A stretch of DNA of 64,000 bases from Kitasatospora aureofaciens. GTDB taxonomy: Bacteria; Actinomycetota; Actinomycetes; Streptomycetales; Streptomycetaceae. Under the pieces are notes generated by a model. The model made no database searches. It was not told where the DNA came from and was given only the letters and a program-made list of their open reading frames with translations. The translations under genes were made by a program, and so were the position numbers. Position 1 is the first letter of the stretch. Every line of letters starts with the position of its first letter. Of the stretch, positions 24,484 through 32,225 are shown piece after piece. The stretch lies in contig NZ_JPRF03000019.1 in NCBI RefSeq assembly GCF_001188955.3, positions 1 to 64,000 of the forward strand, in the 5' to 3' direction.

Positions 24484-25752
24484 TCAGCAGTCGGCGCCGT
24501 CGGACTGCCGGGGCAGCGCCAGCGCCACCGTGTCGGCGAACTCCCGGACCGCGCTGGTCCGGCTGACCACCCGGCCGCTGTGCACCACCAGCCGGCTGTG
24601 CCCGCCCGCGAGCGCCCCGGCCAGACTGTCCCCGCGCACCGCCAGCAGCTCCGCCGGGAATCCGGCGTCCACCCGGACCGGCGGCAGCCCGAGCGCCGCC
24701 CGGGCCTGGTTCGCCACCGCGTCGTAGGCCGCCTCCGGGTCCAACTCCCCGCCCGCCGCGAGCAGATAGGCGGACTCCAGCGGGTCGGCCCGGCCGACCG
24801 GGTTGGACTGGTCCCGAAGGGCGCCGCTGCCGGCCGCCAGCGGCACCCGGGCCGCGGTCAACTCCCGCACCAGACCGGGCCGCTGGCCGGACGGCCGACC
24901 TTCCAGCCCGGTACAGCCGCCGTTCTGCGGCAGCCAGACCACCCGCACCCCGCTGGTCGCCAGCACGGTGGACGCGCCGCGGGCCAGCGCCCCGCACGGG
25001 CCGAGCGTCACCCGCGGCCGAAGCGGCGCCAACGCACTCGCCAGACGGGCGAGTTGGGCCGCGTCTGCGGCGGTGGTGTGGAGGTCGACCGGGCAGTCCG
25101 CCTCCCGGGCGGCCTCCAGCAGCAGCTGCACGTACCCCGCCGGGTCCGGGTCCAGCTCCGGGCAGCCGCCGGCCGCCGTGGCGCCCAGTTTGAGGGCCTC
25201 GCGCAGCTGGGCACGCCCGTCCGCGCCGGCCCGGCCGGTGAGCAGCCGGGGCATCGCCACCGCCTGGAGATCGGCCAGGCCCCGCAGCGCCTGGCGGGCG
25301 GTGAGCACCGCCTCCAGCGGGTGCAGCCCGTGCACGTCGCCGATCCGTACGTGGGTGCGCTGGGCGGTGGCACCGTAGCCGAGCGAGGTGAGCGCGGCCT
25401 CGGTGACCCGGCGGGTGAGGTCGGCGGGGGTGTCCGGCGGCGGGGCGGGCAGGGCGGCGGAGAAGGCGGAGTCGTAGTGGGCGTGCGCCTCGGCGGGGGC
25501 CGGGAGCAGGAGGTAGCCCCGGAGGTCGATCCGGGCGCCGGTGGTGACGGTGGGGGCGCCGGGCAGGGCGGGCAGCGGGCCGAGGCTGCCGACGGTGCCG
25601 ACCGCCTGGATGCGGTCGCCGCTGATCCGGACGTCCACCACCCGTCCGTCGGCCAGCCGGGCCCCGGTGAGGAGCAGGACCGGGCCGTGTCCGAGTGGGT
25701 TGGCCGCCGGGTCGGGCCCGGAGTGCGGCCCGTCGGGGGCTGCGCTGTCCAT
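24484..25752 (-). CDS. amidohydrolase-family protein (cytosine deaminase-like)
   Basis: Metal-dependent hydrolase fold of 422 residues. The N-terminal beta-sandwich part has VLLLTGARLADGRVVDVRISGDRIQAVG; the barrel has the motif region EAHAHYDSAF (family HxH, here AHAHYD), DLHTTAAD, and ends with GFPAELLAVRG as in imidazolonepropionase/cytosine deaminase relatives. Some metal ligands seem altered (HAH rather than HLH with preceding Gly), and the late Asp of the family is not obvious, so the catalytic state is uncertain. The ATG follows AAGGAG. Single gene, convergent with kdpE. Confidence 0.72.
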   Translation of the reverse strand: MDSAAPDGPHSGPDPAANPLGHGPVLLLTGARLADGRVVDVRISGDRIQAVGTVGSLGPLPALPGAPTVTTGARIDLRGYLLLPAPAEAHAHYDSAFSAALPAPPPDTPADLTRRVTEAALTSLGYGATAQRTHVRIGDVHGLHPLEAVLTARQALRGLADLQAVAMPRLLTGRAGADGRAQLREALKLGATAAGGCPELDPDPAGYVQLLLEAAREADCPVDLHTTAADAAQLARLASALAPLRPRVTLGPCGALARGASTVLATSGVRVVWLPQNGGCTGLEGRPSGQRPGLVRELTAARVPLAAGSGALRDQSNPVGRADPLESAYLLAAGGELDPEAAYDAVANQARAALGLPPVRVDAGFPAELLAVRGDSLAGALAGGHSRLVVHSGRVVSRTSAVREFADTVALALPRQSDGADC

Positions 25753-25979
25753 CGACGGCTCCTTCTCGTGCCCCGGCCAATGAGCGTCGAGCCTATGGCG
25801 CACGGGGGCGGGCCGCCGGGAGGCGGGCAATAGTCGTATCGGCTCGGGGCGCGCGGCTCGTGGGCCGATCGAACGCCCGGCCTTGGATCGGTCGTCCGTG
25901 CACCTCGCCGACCTGCGGTCTTCGCCCCGGGATACGGATTTCACCTCTGGGCGCGGAACGTGTAATCTCTTCCTCGTTC

Positions 25980-26052
25980 GCCCCTATAGCTCAGTCGGTA
26001 GAGCGTCTCCATGGTAAGGAGAAGGTCTGCGGTTCGATTCCGCATGGGGGCT
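25980..26052 (+). tRNA. tRNA-Thr (anticodon GGT)
   Basis: Acceptor GCCCCTA/TGGGGGC, anticodon loop ATGGTAA within TCTCC/GGAGA, T-loop GGTTCGATTCC. A TAATCT -10 box is at 25963-25968. The 227 bases before it hold no gene that I can support. Confidence 0.95.
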
Positions 26053-26095
26053 CTGGTGAAAGGCGGTCAGCTTCGGCTGTGCTGCTGATCACTGT

Positions 26096-26168
26096 GGCGG
26101 TGTAGCTCAGTTGGTAGAGCAAGCGGCTCATAATCGCTGTGTCACCGGTTCAAGTCCGGTCACCGCTA
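26096..26168 (+). tRNA. elongator tRNA-Met (anticodon CAT)
   Basis: Acceptor GGCGGTG/CACCGCT (one G-U pair at position 1-72), D-loop AGTTGGTAGAGC, anticodon loop CTCATAA, T-loop GGTTCAAGTCC. It lacks the GC-rich anticodon stem of initiator tRNA, so it is an elongator. Confidence 0.93.
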
Positions 26169-26251
26169 CCCCGCGTAGTCGGTCGGGAGATCGCACTCCC
26201 GGTCGGCTACTCTTGTTGTGTTCTTATTCGTTGTCCAAGGAAGGCACTCCC

Positions 26252-26416
26252 GTGGCTGCCACCGACGTCCGCCCGAAGATCACGCTGGCCTGCGTGGAGT
26301 GCAAGGAGCGGAACTACATCACCAAGAAGAACCGGCGTAACGACCCGGACCGTCTTGAGATGAAGAAGCACTGCCCCCGCTGCAACTCGCACACCGCGCA
26401 CCGCGAGACCCGCTGA
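26252..26416 (+). CDS. rpmG: 50S ribosomal protein L33
   Basis: 54-residue ribosomal protein of the zinc-binding (C+) type: Cys pairs CVEC near residue 14 and CPRC near 43, with [20 protein letters not shown] typical of L33. The GTG start has AAGGAAGG 8-15 bases upstream. It follows the tRNA-Thr/tRNA-Met pair, possibly on one transcript. An intrinsic terminator follows. Confidence 0.96.
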   Translation: MAATDVRPKITLACVECKERNYITKKNRRNDPDRLEMKKHCPRCNSHTAHRETR

Positions 26417-26457
26417 CCCTGTCGCAGGGCGCCGGGCCTGTGTGAACTCAGGTCTTC

Positions 26458-26506
26458 GACTCCGGGCCGTATCCCTCAACAGGGGGTGCGGCCCGGAGTC
26501 TTTTTC
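26458..26506 (+). terminator. rho-independent terminator after rpmG
   Basis: GACTCCGGGCCG and CGGCCCGGAGTC form a 12-base stem with an inner CCCT/AGGG element, followed by TTTTTCG. Confidence 0.92.
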
Positions 26507-26546
26507 GTATCCGTCCGCGTTTCCATCCGCGTTCCGAGGAGCTGCC

Positions 26547-27005
26547 ATGGCGCTCGACCCGTCCTTCATCGGGCGTAGTTACCCGCCCACCGATCCTTAC
26601 GAGGTCGGCCGGGAGAAGATCCGCGAGTTCGCGATCGCGATCGGGGACGCCAACCCGGCGTACACCGACGCGGAGGCCGCGAAGGCGCTGGGTCACCAGG
26701 ACGTGATCGCCCCGCCGACCTTCCCGTTCGCGATCGCCTTCCAGGCGGCCGGCCAGGTCGTCGAGGACCCGGAGCTGGGCCTCGACTACAGCCGGGTGGT
26801 GCACGGTGACCAGAAGTTCCGGTACAGCCGCCCGGTGCGGGCCGGTGACCGGCTGACGGTCGCGGTCACCATCGACAACATCAAGTCGCTGGCGGGCAAC
26901 GACGTGCTCACCGTGCGCGGCGAGGTGGCGGACGAGACCGGCGAGCACGTGGTGACGGCGATCATGACGCTGGTGGCCCGGGCCGCCGACGAGGCGGGGG
27001 AGTGA
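26547..27005 (+). CDS. MaoC-like dehydratase, HadA-type subunit (UPF0336)
   Basis: Hotdog-fold protein of 152 residues resembling the mycobacterial HadA/HadC stabilising subunit of the 3-hydroxyacyl-ACP dehydratase. It has the N-terminal pattern FIGRSYPPTDPYEVGREKIREFA and PPTFPFAIAFQA, but not the catalytic Asp/His of the hydratase motif, as expected of this subunit. ATG 26547 follows GAGGA. The partner carrying the active site is next. Streptomyces relies on type II fatty acid synthesis; the substrate of this pair is not shown by the sequence. Confidence 0.85.
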   Translation: MALDPSFIGRSYPPTDPYEVGREKIREFAIAIGDANPAYTDAEAAKALGHQDVIAPPTFPFAIAFQAAGQVVEDPELGLDYSRVVHGDQKFRYSRPVRAGDRLTVAVTIDNIKSLAGNDVLTVRGEVADETGEHVVTAIMTLVARAADEAGE

Positions 27006-27010
27006 GCGCG

Positions 27011-27433
27011 ATGGCGATCAACTACGACGAGGTCGAGGTCGGCACCGAGCTGCCGGCGCAGTCCTTCCCGGTGACCCGCGCCACACTGGTGCGCTACGCG
27101 GGTGCCTCCGGCGACTTCAACCCGATCCACTGGAACGAGAAGTTCGCGCTGGAGGTCGGCCTGCCGGACGTCATCGCGCACGGCATGTTCACCATGGCCG
27201 AGGCGATCCGGGTCGTCACGGACTGGGTCGGCGACCCGGCCGCGGTGGTCGAGTACGGCGTCCGCTTCACCCGGCCGGTGCCGGTGCCGAACGACGGGGT
27301 CGGCGCGGTGATCGAGGTCTCGGCCAAGGTCGCCAAGAAGCTGGAGGACCGCAGGGTGCAGGTCGACCTGCTGGCCACCTCGGGCGGCCAGAAGGTGCTC
27401 GGGATGTCCAGGGCGGTCGTCCGGCTCGCCTGA
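27011..27433 (+). CDS. MaoC-family (R)-hydratase, HadB-type catalytic subunit
   Basis: Hotdog-fold dehydratase subunit of 140 residues with the catalytic motif GDFNPIHWNEKFALEVGLPDVIAHGMF (Asp and His of the hydratase 2 motif). It probably forms a heterodimer with the preceding HadA-type protein and dehydrates or hydrates a 3-hydroxyacyl thioester. ATG 27011 follows GGGGGAG; a GTG at 27002 overlapping the previous stop is the alternative start. An intrinsic terminator follows. Confidence 0.88.
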   Translation: MAINYDEVEVGTELPAQSFPVTRATLVRYAGASGDFNPIHWNEKFALEVGLPDVIAHGMFTMAEAIRVVTDWVGDPAAVVEYGVRFTRPVPVPNDGVGAVIEVSAKVAKKLEDRRVQVDLLATSGGQKVLGMSRAVVRLA

Positions 27434-27504
27434 GGCGCCCGATCTCCGGCCGGTTCGCCGGCCCGGCTCCCGGTCTGTTCCCAGGCCGTTCTCCGAGGTC
27501 AGCC

Positions 27505-27542
27505 GCCCCGGAGCCCGTTCGGCGGGTTCCGGGGCGTTTTTC
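27505..27542 (+). terminator. rho-independent terminator after the hydratase pair
   Basis: GCCCCGGA-GCCCG pairs with CGGGT-TCCGGGGC and is followed by GTTTTTC. Confidence 0.9.
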
Positions 27543-27555
27543 GGGCTTGCGGGGC

Positions 27556-27575
27556 TAGTGATTGGTCACTAACTT
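27556..27575 (+). promoter_or_regulatory. TetR operator overlapping a leaderless promoter
   Basis: TAGTGA-TTGG-TCACTA (27556-27571) is a perfect 6-base inverted repeat. The -10 box TAACTT (27570-27575) begins inside it and lies 6 bases before the TetR GTG, so bound repressor would block the polymerase. A 12/16 match to this site stands before the efflux gene. Confidence 0.7.
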
Positions 27576-27581
27576 ATTGCC

Positions 27582-28235
27582 GTGGCGAAGACGAGCATGC
27601 GGATGAGTGCGGAGGAGCGGCGCGAGAGCGTCGTCCGGGCCGCGGTGATCGAGTTCGCCAGGCACGGCTACCGGGGCACGTCCACCGAGGCGATCGCCCG
27701 CCGGGTGGGCGTCTCGCAGCCGTACCTGTTCCGGCTGTTCCCGGGCAAGCAGGCGATCTTCACGGCCGCCGCCGAGCGCTGCATCGAGGAGACCTGGCGG
27801 GTCTTCGACGAGGCGTCCGTCGGGCTGACCGGGGAGGAGGCCGCCGCGGCGATGTCCGAGGCGTACATGGGCCTGGTCGAGGACCGCGAGCAGCTCATGA
27901 TGCAGATGCAGCTCTACGTCTCGGTGTTCGCCTCCCGGATGGCCGGCGAGGACGAGATCGGGGCGATGGCCCGGCAGCTGTGGGGGGAGCTGTTCGAGCG
28001 GGTCCGGGAGCGGGTCGGCGGTGACGTGCAGGGCACCACGGAGTTCTTCGCGTACGGGATGCTGATCAACACCCTGGTGGCGCTGGGCTTCCCCCGGGAG
28101 CACCGGATCTGGGACGGCTTCGGCGAGCGCGAGGACGGGCACGAAGGCGAACGCCGGTACGGGCACGAAGGTGAACGCCGGGACGAGCACGACGGCGAGG
28201 GCGAACGCCGGGACGGGCGCGCGGGCGGGGAGTAG
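27582..28235 (+). CDS. TetR-family repressor of the adjacent efflux gene
   Basis: Repressor of 217 residues: N-terminal TetR HTH (RRESVVRAAVIEFARHGYRGTSTEAIARRVGVSQPYLFRLFPGKQ, about residues 12-56) and a helical ligand domain. The C-terminal 35 residues are a tandem repeat rich in charged residues (GHEGERR units) encoded by a 24-base repeat, unusual for the family. GTG start without ribosome-binding site; the promoter box is 6 bases upstream. The efflux gene follows 93 bases downstream with its own copy of the operator. Confidence 0.92.
   Translation: MAKTSMRMSAEERRESVVRAAVIEFARHGYRGTSTEAIARRVGVSQPYLFRLFPGKQAIFTAAAERCIEETWRVFDEASVGLTGEEAAAAMSEAYMGLVEDREQLMMQMQLYVSVFASRMAGEDEIGAMARQLWGELFERVRERVGGDVQGTTEFFAYGMLINTLVALGFPREHRIWDGFGEREDGHEGERRYGHEGERRDEHDGEGERRDGRAGGE
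28137..28214 (+). repeat. 24-base tandem repeat at the 3' end of the TetR gene
   Basis: Two units of GGGCACGAAGGCGAACGCCG-type sequence (28137-28160 and 28161-28184) and a third, 6 bases longer and diverged (28185-28214). They encode the charged GHEGERR tail. Confidence 0.8.
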
Positions 28236-28283
28236 CAGGTCGCACGGTGGAGTCCGTGCGGCCCTTTTTCGGCCGTGGAAAGT

Positions 28284-28299
28284 TAGTGATCAATAACTA
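28284..28299 (+). promoter_or_regulatory. second TetR operator, before the efflux gene
   Basis: TAGTGATCAATAACTA matches the operator before the TetR gene at 12 of 16 positions. It lies 28 bases before the MFS start codon and overlaps -10-like sequences (TAACTA, TATCTG). Confidence 0.65.
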
Positions 28300-28327
28300 T
28301 CTGGGAAACTCTGGGGGAAGTGGAGTC

Positions 28328-29884
28328 ATGACGGAGATCACGACGAAGAACGCGGCGGAACTCGCGACCGATAAACCGGGCCTCGGACGCACCGGCGTCT
28401 GGACCCTGGTGATCACCAGCCTCGCCGGCTTCATGGCGGCCCTGGACAACCTGGTCGTCACCACCGCGCTGCCGTCCATCCGCGAGGAGCTCGGCGGCGG
28501 GCTGTCCGACCTGGAGTGGACGGTCAGCGCCTACACCCTGTCCTTCGCCGTGCTGCTGATGTTCGGCGCGGCGCTCGGCGACCGCTTCGGCCGCCGCCGG
28601 ATGTTCCTGATCGGGCTCAGCCTCTTCACCGTCGGTTCCGCCGCGGCCGCACTCTCGCCCGGCATCGGCGCGCTGATCGCCGCCCGCGCCCTCCAGGGCG
28701 TCGGCGCCGCGGTGTCGATGCCGCTCACCCTCACCCTGCTGACGGCCGCCGTCCCTGCGGTCAAGCGCGGGATGGCCTTCGGCATCTGGGCCGGGGTCAA
28801 CGGCCTCGCCATCGCCGCCGGCCCGCTGATCGGCGGCGCCCTGACCGAGCACTTCTCCTGGCAGTGGATCTTCTGGGTGAACGTCCCGGTCGGCGTCGCC
28901 CTGGTGCCGCTGGCCGCCCTGCGGCTGCGCGAGAGCTTCGGCGCCAGCCCGGCCCTGGACGCGGTCGGCACGGTGCTGGTGAGCCTCGGCCTGTTCGGCG
29001 TCGTGCTCGGCCTGATCCGCGGCAACCCGGACGGCTGGACCAGCCCGCTGGTGCTGGCCGCGCTGGCCGGCGGCCTGGTGCTGCTGATCGCGTTCGTGCG
29101 CTACGAGCAGCGCGGCGCCAGGCACCCGATGCTGCCGATGCGGCTGTTCCGCAACCGCACCTTCGCCGCGGTCAACGCCTCCGGCCTGCTGATGTTCCTC
29201 GGGATGTTCGGCTCGATCTTCCTGATCAGCCAGCACCTCCAGACCGTGGGCGGCTACACCCCGCAGGAGGCCGGCATCCGGATGCTCCCGTGGACCGGGG
29301 TGGGCCTGGTCGTCGCGCCGGCGGCCGGAATCCTGGCCGACCGCTTCGGCGGCCGTCCGATCGTGCTCGTCGGACTGACGCTCCAGGGCGTCGGCCTGGC
29401 GCTGTACGCGGCGATCAACGACGGGCTCGGCCACTACGAGTACTCCCCGGTGGTCCCCGCCGTGGTGATGTGCGGCGTCGGCATGGCGATGTACTTCGCG
29501 CCGACCGCCGCCATGGTGATGGACAGCGTCCGGCCGGAGGAGCAGGGCATCGCCTCCGGTGCCAACAACGCTCTGCGCGAGGTCGGCGGCGCGCTCGGGG
29601 TGGCCGTGCTGTCGGCGGTGTTCTCGGCGCGCGGCGGCGACGGCTCGGCGGGGAACTTCGTCCACGCGATGGTGCCCGCGCTGTACGTCGGAGCCGGCCT
29701 CGTACTGGCGGGCGCGGTCTGCGCGCTGGTGCTGCCGCGCCGGGCGAAGGCGGCCGGGGCCGTGGTGACCGAGCAGGCGGCCGTGATCGAGAGGGCCGCG
29801 ATGATCGAGCAGGCGGCGGTGATCGAGCAGTCCGCGGCGCCCGTGGAGGGGCGGCCCGTCCCGGCCGAGGTCTCGAAGGCCTGA
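28328..29884 (+). CDS. MFS drug efflux transporter, DHA2 (14-helix) type
   Basis: Proton-coupled exporter of 518 residues with 14 predicted helices. It has the DHA2 signatures LDNLVVTTALPSIREELGGGLSDLEWTVSAYTLSFA (motif D1 region), GDRFGRRRMFLIG (motif A) and the motif C-type WAGVNGLAIAAGPLIGGAL. The C-terminus has an imperfect repeat AAVIEQ/AAMIEQ. Control by the adjacent TetR protein is supported by two related operators. ATG 28328 follows GGGGGAAG. Substrates of such pumps are hydrophobic drugs or the cell's own antibiotics; nothing here narrows it. Confidence 0.92.
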   Translation: MTEITTKNAAELATDKPGLGRTGVWTLVITSLAGFMAALDNLVVTTALPSIREELGGGLSDLEWTVSAYTLSFAVLLMFGAALGDRFGRRRMFLIGLSLFTVGSAAAALSPGIGALIAARALQGVGAAVSMPLTLTLLTAAVPAVKRGMAFGIWAGVNGLAIAAGPLIGGALTEHFSWQWIFWVNVPVGVALVPLAALRLRESFGASPALDAVGTVLVSLGLFGVVLGLIRGNPDGWTSPLVLAALAGGLVLLIAFVRYEQRGARHPMLPMRLFRNRTFAAVNASGLLMFLGMFGSIFLISQHLQTVGGYTPQEAGIRMLPWTGVGLVVAPAAGILADRFGGRPIVLVGLTLQGVGLALYAAINDGLGHYEYSPVVPAVVMCGVGMAMYFAPTAAMVMDSVRPEEQGIASGANNALREVGGALGVAVLSAVFSARGGDGSAGNFVHAMVPALYVGAGLVLAGAVCALVLPRRAKAAGAVVTEQAAVIERAAMIEQAAVIEQSAAPVEGRPVPAEVSKA

Positions 29885-29953
29885 GCGGTGGGCGCGGGCC
29901 CGGGCCCGCGCCCACGTCCACCGGGGGCGGCCGACCGGCCGCCCCCGTCCCCT

Positions 29954-29959
29954 TACGCT
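29954..29959 (+). promoter_or_regulatory. -10 box of a likely leaderless murB transcript
   Basis: TACGCT stands 7 bases before GTG 29967 and 1 base before GTG 29961. The distance favours 29967 as the start codon at the 5' end of the mRNA. Confidence 0.45.
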
Positions 29960-29966
29960 GGTGGGC

Positions 29967-31010
29967 GTGCTGGTAGAAAACGACGCCCCCCTCGCCCCGC
30001 TGACCACGCTCCGGCTCGGCGGCCCGGCCCGCCGCCTGGTGACCGCCCACACCGACGACGAGGTGATCGCCGCCGTCCGCGAGGCCGACGCGGCGGGCGA
30101 GCCGCTGCTGGTCCTCGGCGGCGGCTCCAACCTGGTGATCGGCGACGCGGGCTTCCCCGGCACCGCGCTGCGGATCGCCACCACCGGCTTCGCCCTGGAC
30201 GGCACGGTGCTGGAGCTGGCGGCCGGCGAGGTGTGGTCGGAGGCGGTCACCCGCGCGGTGTGCGAGCACGGCCTGGCCGGCATCGAGTTCCTGGCCGGCA
30301 TCCCCGGCTCGGCCGGCGCGACCCCGGTGCAGAACGTCGGAGCGTACGGCCAGGAGGTGGCCCAGACCGTCACCGAGGTGGTCGCGTACGACCGCGCGGC
30401 GGGCGAGGTGGTCACCCTCACGAACGCCGAGTGCGCGTTCTCCTACCGGCACAGCCGCTTCAAGGCCGAGCCGGACCGCTACGTGGTGCTGCGGGTGCGT
30501 TTCGCCCTGGCGGACCGGGCCGGGCTCTCCACCCCGGTCAAGTACGCCGAGGTCGCCAGGCACTTCGGCGTCGAGCAGGGCGAGCCGGTACCGCTGGTCG
30601 AGGCGTACGAGGCGGTGCTGGCGCTGCGGGCCGGGAAGGGCATGGTGCTGGACCCGGCGGACCACGACACCTGGTCGGCCGGCTCCTTCTTCACCAACCC
30701 GGTGCTGACGGCGGCGCAGTACGAGTCCTTCCGCACCCGTCCGGGCACCGAGAACGCCCCCGCCTACCCGGCCCCGGAGGGCTGCACCAAGACCTCGGCG
30801 GCCTGGCTGATCGACCGGGCGGGCTTCGGCAAGGGTTACGGCGACGGCCCGGCGACCCTCTCCACCAAGCACACCCTGGCGCTCACCAACCGCGGCGCGG
30901 CCACCGCCGAGGACCTGCTGGCCCTGGCCCGGGAGATCCGGGACGGGGTCCGCGAGGCCTTCGGGGTGGAGCTGGTGAACGAGCCGGTGATGGTGGGCGT
31001 CAAGCTCTAG
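29967..31010 (+). CDS. murB: UDP-N-acetylenolpyruvoylglucosamine reductase
   Basis: FAD enzyme that reduces UDP-GlcNAc-enolpyruvate to UDP-MurNAc with NADPH, the second committed step of peptidoglycan precursor synthesis. The 347-residue protein has LTTLRLGGPARRLV, the FAD-binding LVLGGGSNLVI, GIEFLAGIPGSAGATPVQNVGAYGQE, the catalytic Arg region SYRHSRFK and Ser in SAGSFFTNPV of a type I MurB. GTG 29967 is chosen on promoter spacing; GTG 29961 would add two residues. Convergent with the deaminase gene; the 49 bases between contain short repeats of GGCCGG-CAG. Confidence 0.94.
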   Translation: MLVENDAPLAPLTTLRLGGPARRLVTAHTDDEVIAAVREADAAGEPLLVLGGGSNLVIGDAGFPGTALRIATTGFALDGTVLELAAGEVWSEAVTRAVCEHGLAGIEFLAGIPGSAGATPVQNVGAYGQEVAQTVTEVVAYDRAAGEVVTLTNAECAFSYRHSRFKAEPDRYVVLRVRFALADRAGLSTPVKYAEVARHFGVEQGEPVPLVEAYEAVLALRAGKGMVLDPADHDTWSAGSFFTNPVLTAAQYESFRTRPGTENAPAYPAPEGCTKTSAAWLIDRAGFGKGYGDGPATLSTKHTLALTNRGAATAEDLLALAREIRDGVREAFGVELVNEPVMVGVKL

Positions 31011-31059
31011 GACCGGACAGCCCTGGGCCGGCCAGCCCCGGGCCGGACAGCTCCAGGAC

Positions 31060-32109
31060 CTAGGACCCGGGGGGTGCCTGCCCGTCCACCAGCCAGGCGT
31101 CGATGTCCGCCAGCAGCTCCTTGCGGACGGCCTCCGGCGCGCACGAGCCGCGCACCGACTGCCGTGCCAGCTCGGCGAGTTCGGCGTCGCCGAAGCCCAG
31201 GAGGTCCCGGGCCAGGTCGTACTGGGCGGCGAGCCGGCTGCCGAACAGCAGCGGGTCGTCCGCGCCGAGCGCCAGCGGCACCCCGGCGTCGAACAGCCGG
31301 CGCAGCGGCACCTCCTCGGGGCGCTCGTAGACGCCGAGCGAGACGTTGGAGGACGGGCAGACCTCGCAGGTGATCTGGCGGTCCGCCAGCCGGGCCATCA
31401 GCCGCGGGTCCTCGGCGGCCCGGACGCCGTGGCCGATCCGGCCGGCGCCCAGGTCGTCCAGGCAGTCCCGGACGGACTCCGGCCCGGCGAGCTCGCCGCC
31501 GTGCGGGGCGGCCAGCAGCCCGCCCTTGCGGGCGATCTCGAAGGCCCGGTCGAAGTCGCGGGCCAGGCCGCGGCGCTCGTCGTTGGAGAGGCCGAAGCCG
31601 ACCACGCCGCGGTCGGCGTAGCGGACGGCGAGCCGGGCCAGCGTCCGGGCGTCCATCGGGGACTTCATCCGGTTGGCCGCGACCAGTACCCGGATGCCCA
31701 CCCCGGTGGCCGCGGAGGCGTGCTCGACGGCGTCCAGGATCAGTTCCAGCGCGGGGATCAGCCCGCCCAGCCGGGGCGCGTAGGAGGTCGGGTCGACCTG
31801 GATCTCCAGCCAGCGGGAGCCGTCCCGCCGCTCGTCCTCCGCGGTCTCCAGGACCAGCCGGCGGATGTCCGACTCGTCGCGGAGCACCGAGCGGGCGGTG
31901 TCGTAGAGGCGCTGGAAGCGGAACCAGCCGCGTTCGTCCGTGGCCCGCAGCTTGGGCGGCTCGCCGGAGCTGAGGGCCTCCGGCAGCCGGACGCCGTGCT
32001 TGGCGGCCAGCTCCAGCAGGGTGGCGGGCCGCATCGAGCCGGTGAAGTGCAGGTGCAGGTGGGCCTTCGGGAGGCCCCTGACGTCTCGCGGGTTCAACAG
32101 GCGTTCCAT
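31060..32109 (-). CDS. add: adenosine deaminase-like amidohydrolase
   Basis: Zinc-dependent purine deaminase of 349 residues. Visible motifs: the metal HxH in KAHLHLHFTGS (His19, His21), HGGELAGPESVRD (His and catalytic Glu), RIGHGVRA with its His, and LGADDPLLFG (metal Asp). The family usually converts adenosine to inosine; the shorter loop after HFTGS resembles adenosine deaminase-like proteins whose substrate can differ, so the exact substrate is inferred. It is separated from the aminotransferase gene upstream by a hairpin, so it probably has its own promoter. Confidence 0.85.
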   Translation of the reverse strand: MERLLNPRDVRGLPKAHLHLHFTGSMRPATLLELAAKHGVRLPEALSSGEPPKLRATDERGWFRFQRLYDTARSVLRDESDIRRLVLETAEDERRDGSRWLEIQVDPTSYAPRLGGLIPALELILDAVEHASAATGVGIRVLVAANRMKSPMDARTLARLAVRYADRGVVGFGLSNDERRGLARDFDRAFEIARKGGLLAAPHGGELAGPESVRDCLDDLGAGRIGHGVRAAEDPRLMARLADRQITCEVCPSSNVSLGVYERPEEVPLRRLFDAGVPLALGADDPLLFGSRLAAQYDLARDLLGFGDAELAELARQSVRGSCAPEAVRKELLADIDAWLVDGQAPPGS

Positions 32110-32144
32110 TTTCCGATACTGCCGTATGCGGCCCCCGAACGGGA

Positions 32145-32186
32145 ACCGCCCTCTTCCCATCCCCCGAAGGGGTGAAAGAGGGCGGT
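32145..32186 (-). terminator. hairpin between the aminotransferase and deaminase genes
   Basis: ACCGCCCTCTT (32145-32155) pairs with AAGAGGGCGGT (32176-32186), with an inner CCCC/GGGG stem. It lies just after the aminotransferase stop on the minus strand. Confidence 0.75.
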
Positions 32187-32225
32187 GTGCCGGGTGAATC
32201 CCGGATGTCGTGTTGACCTGGGAGG

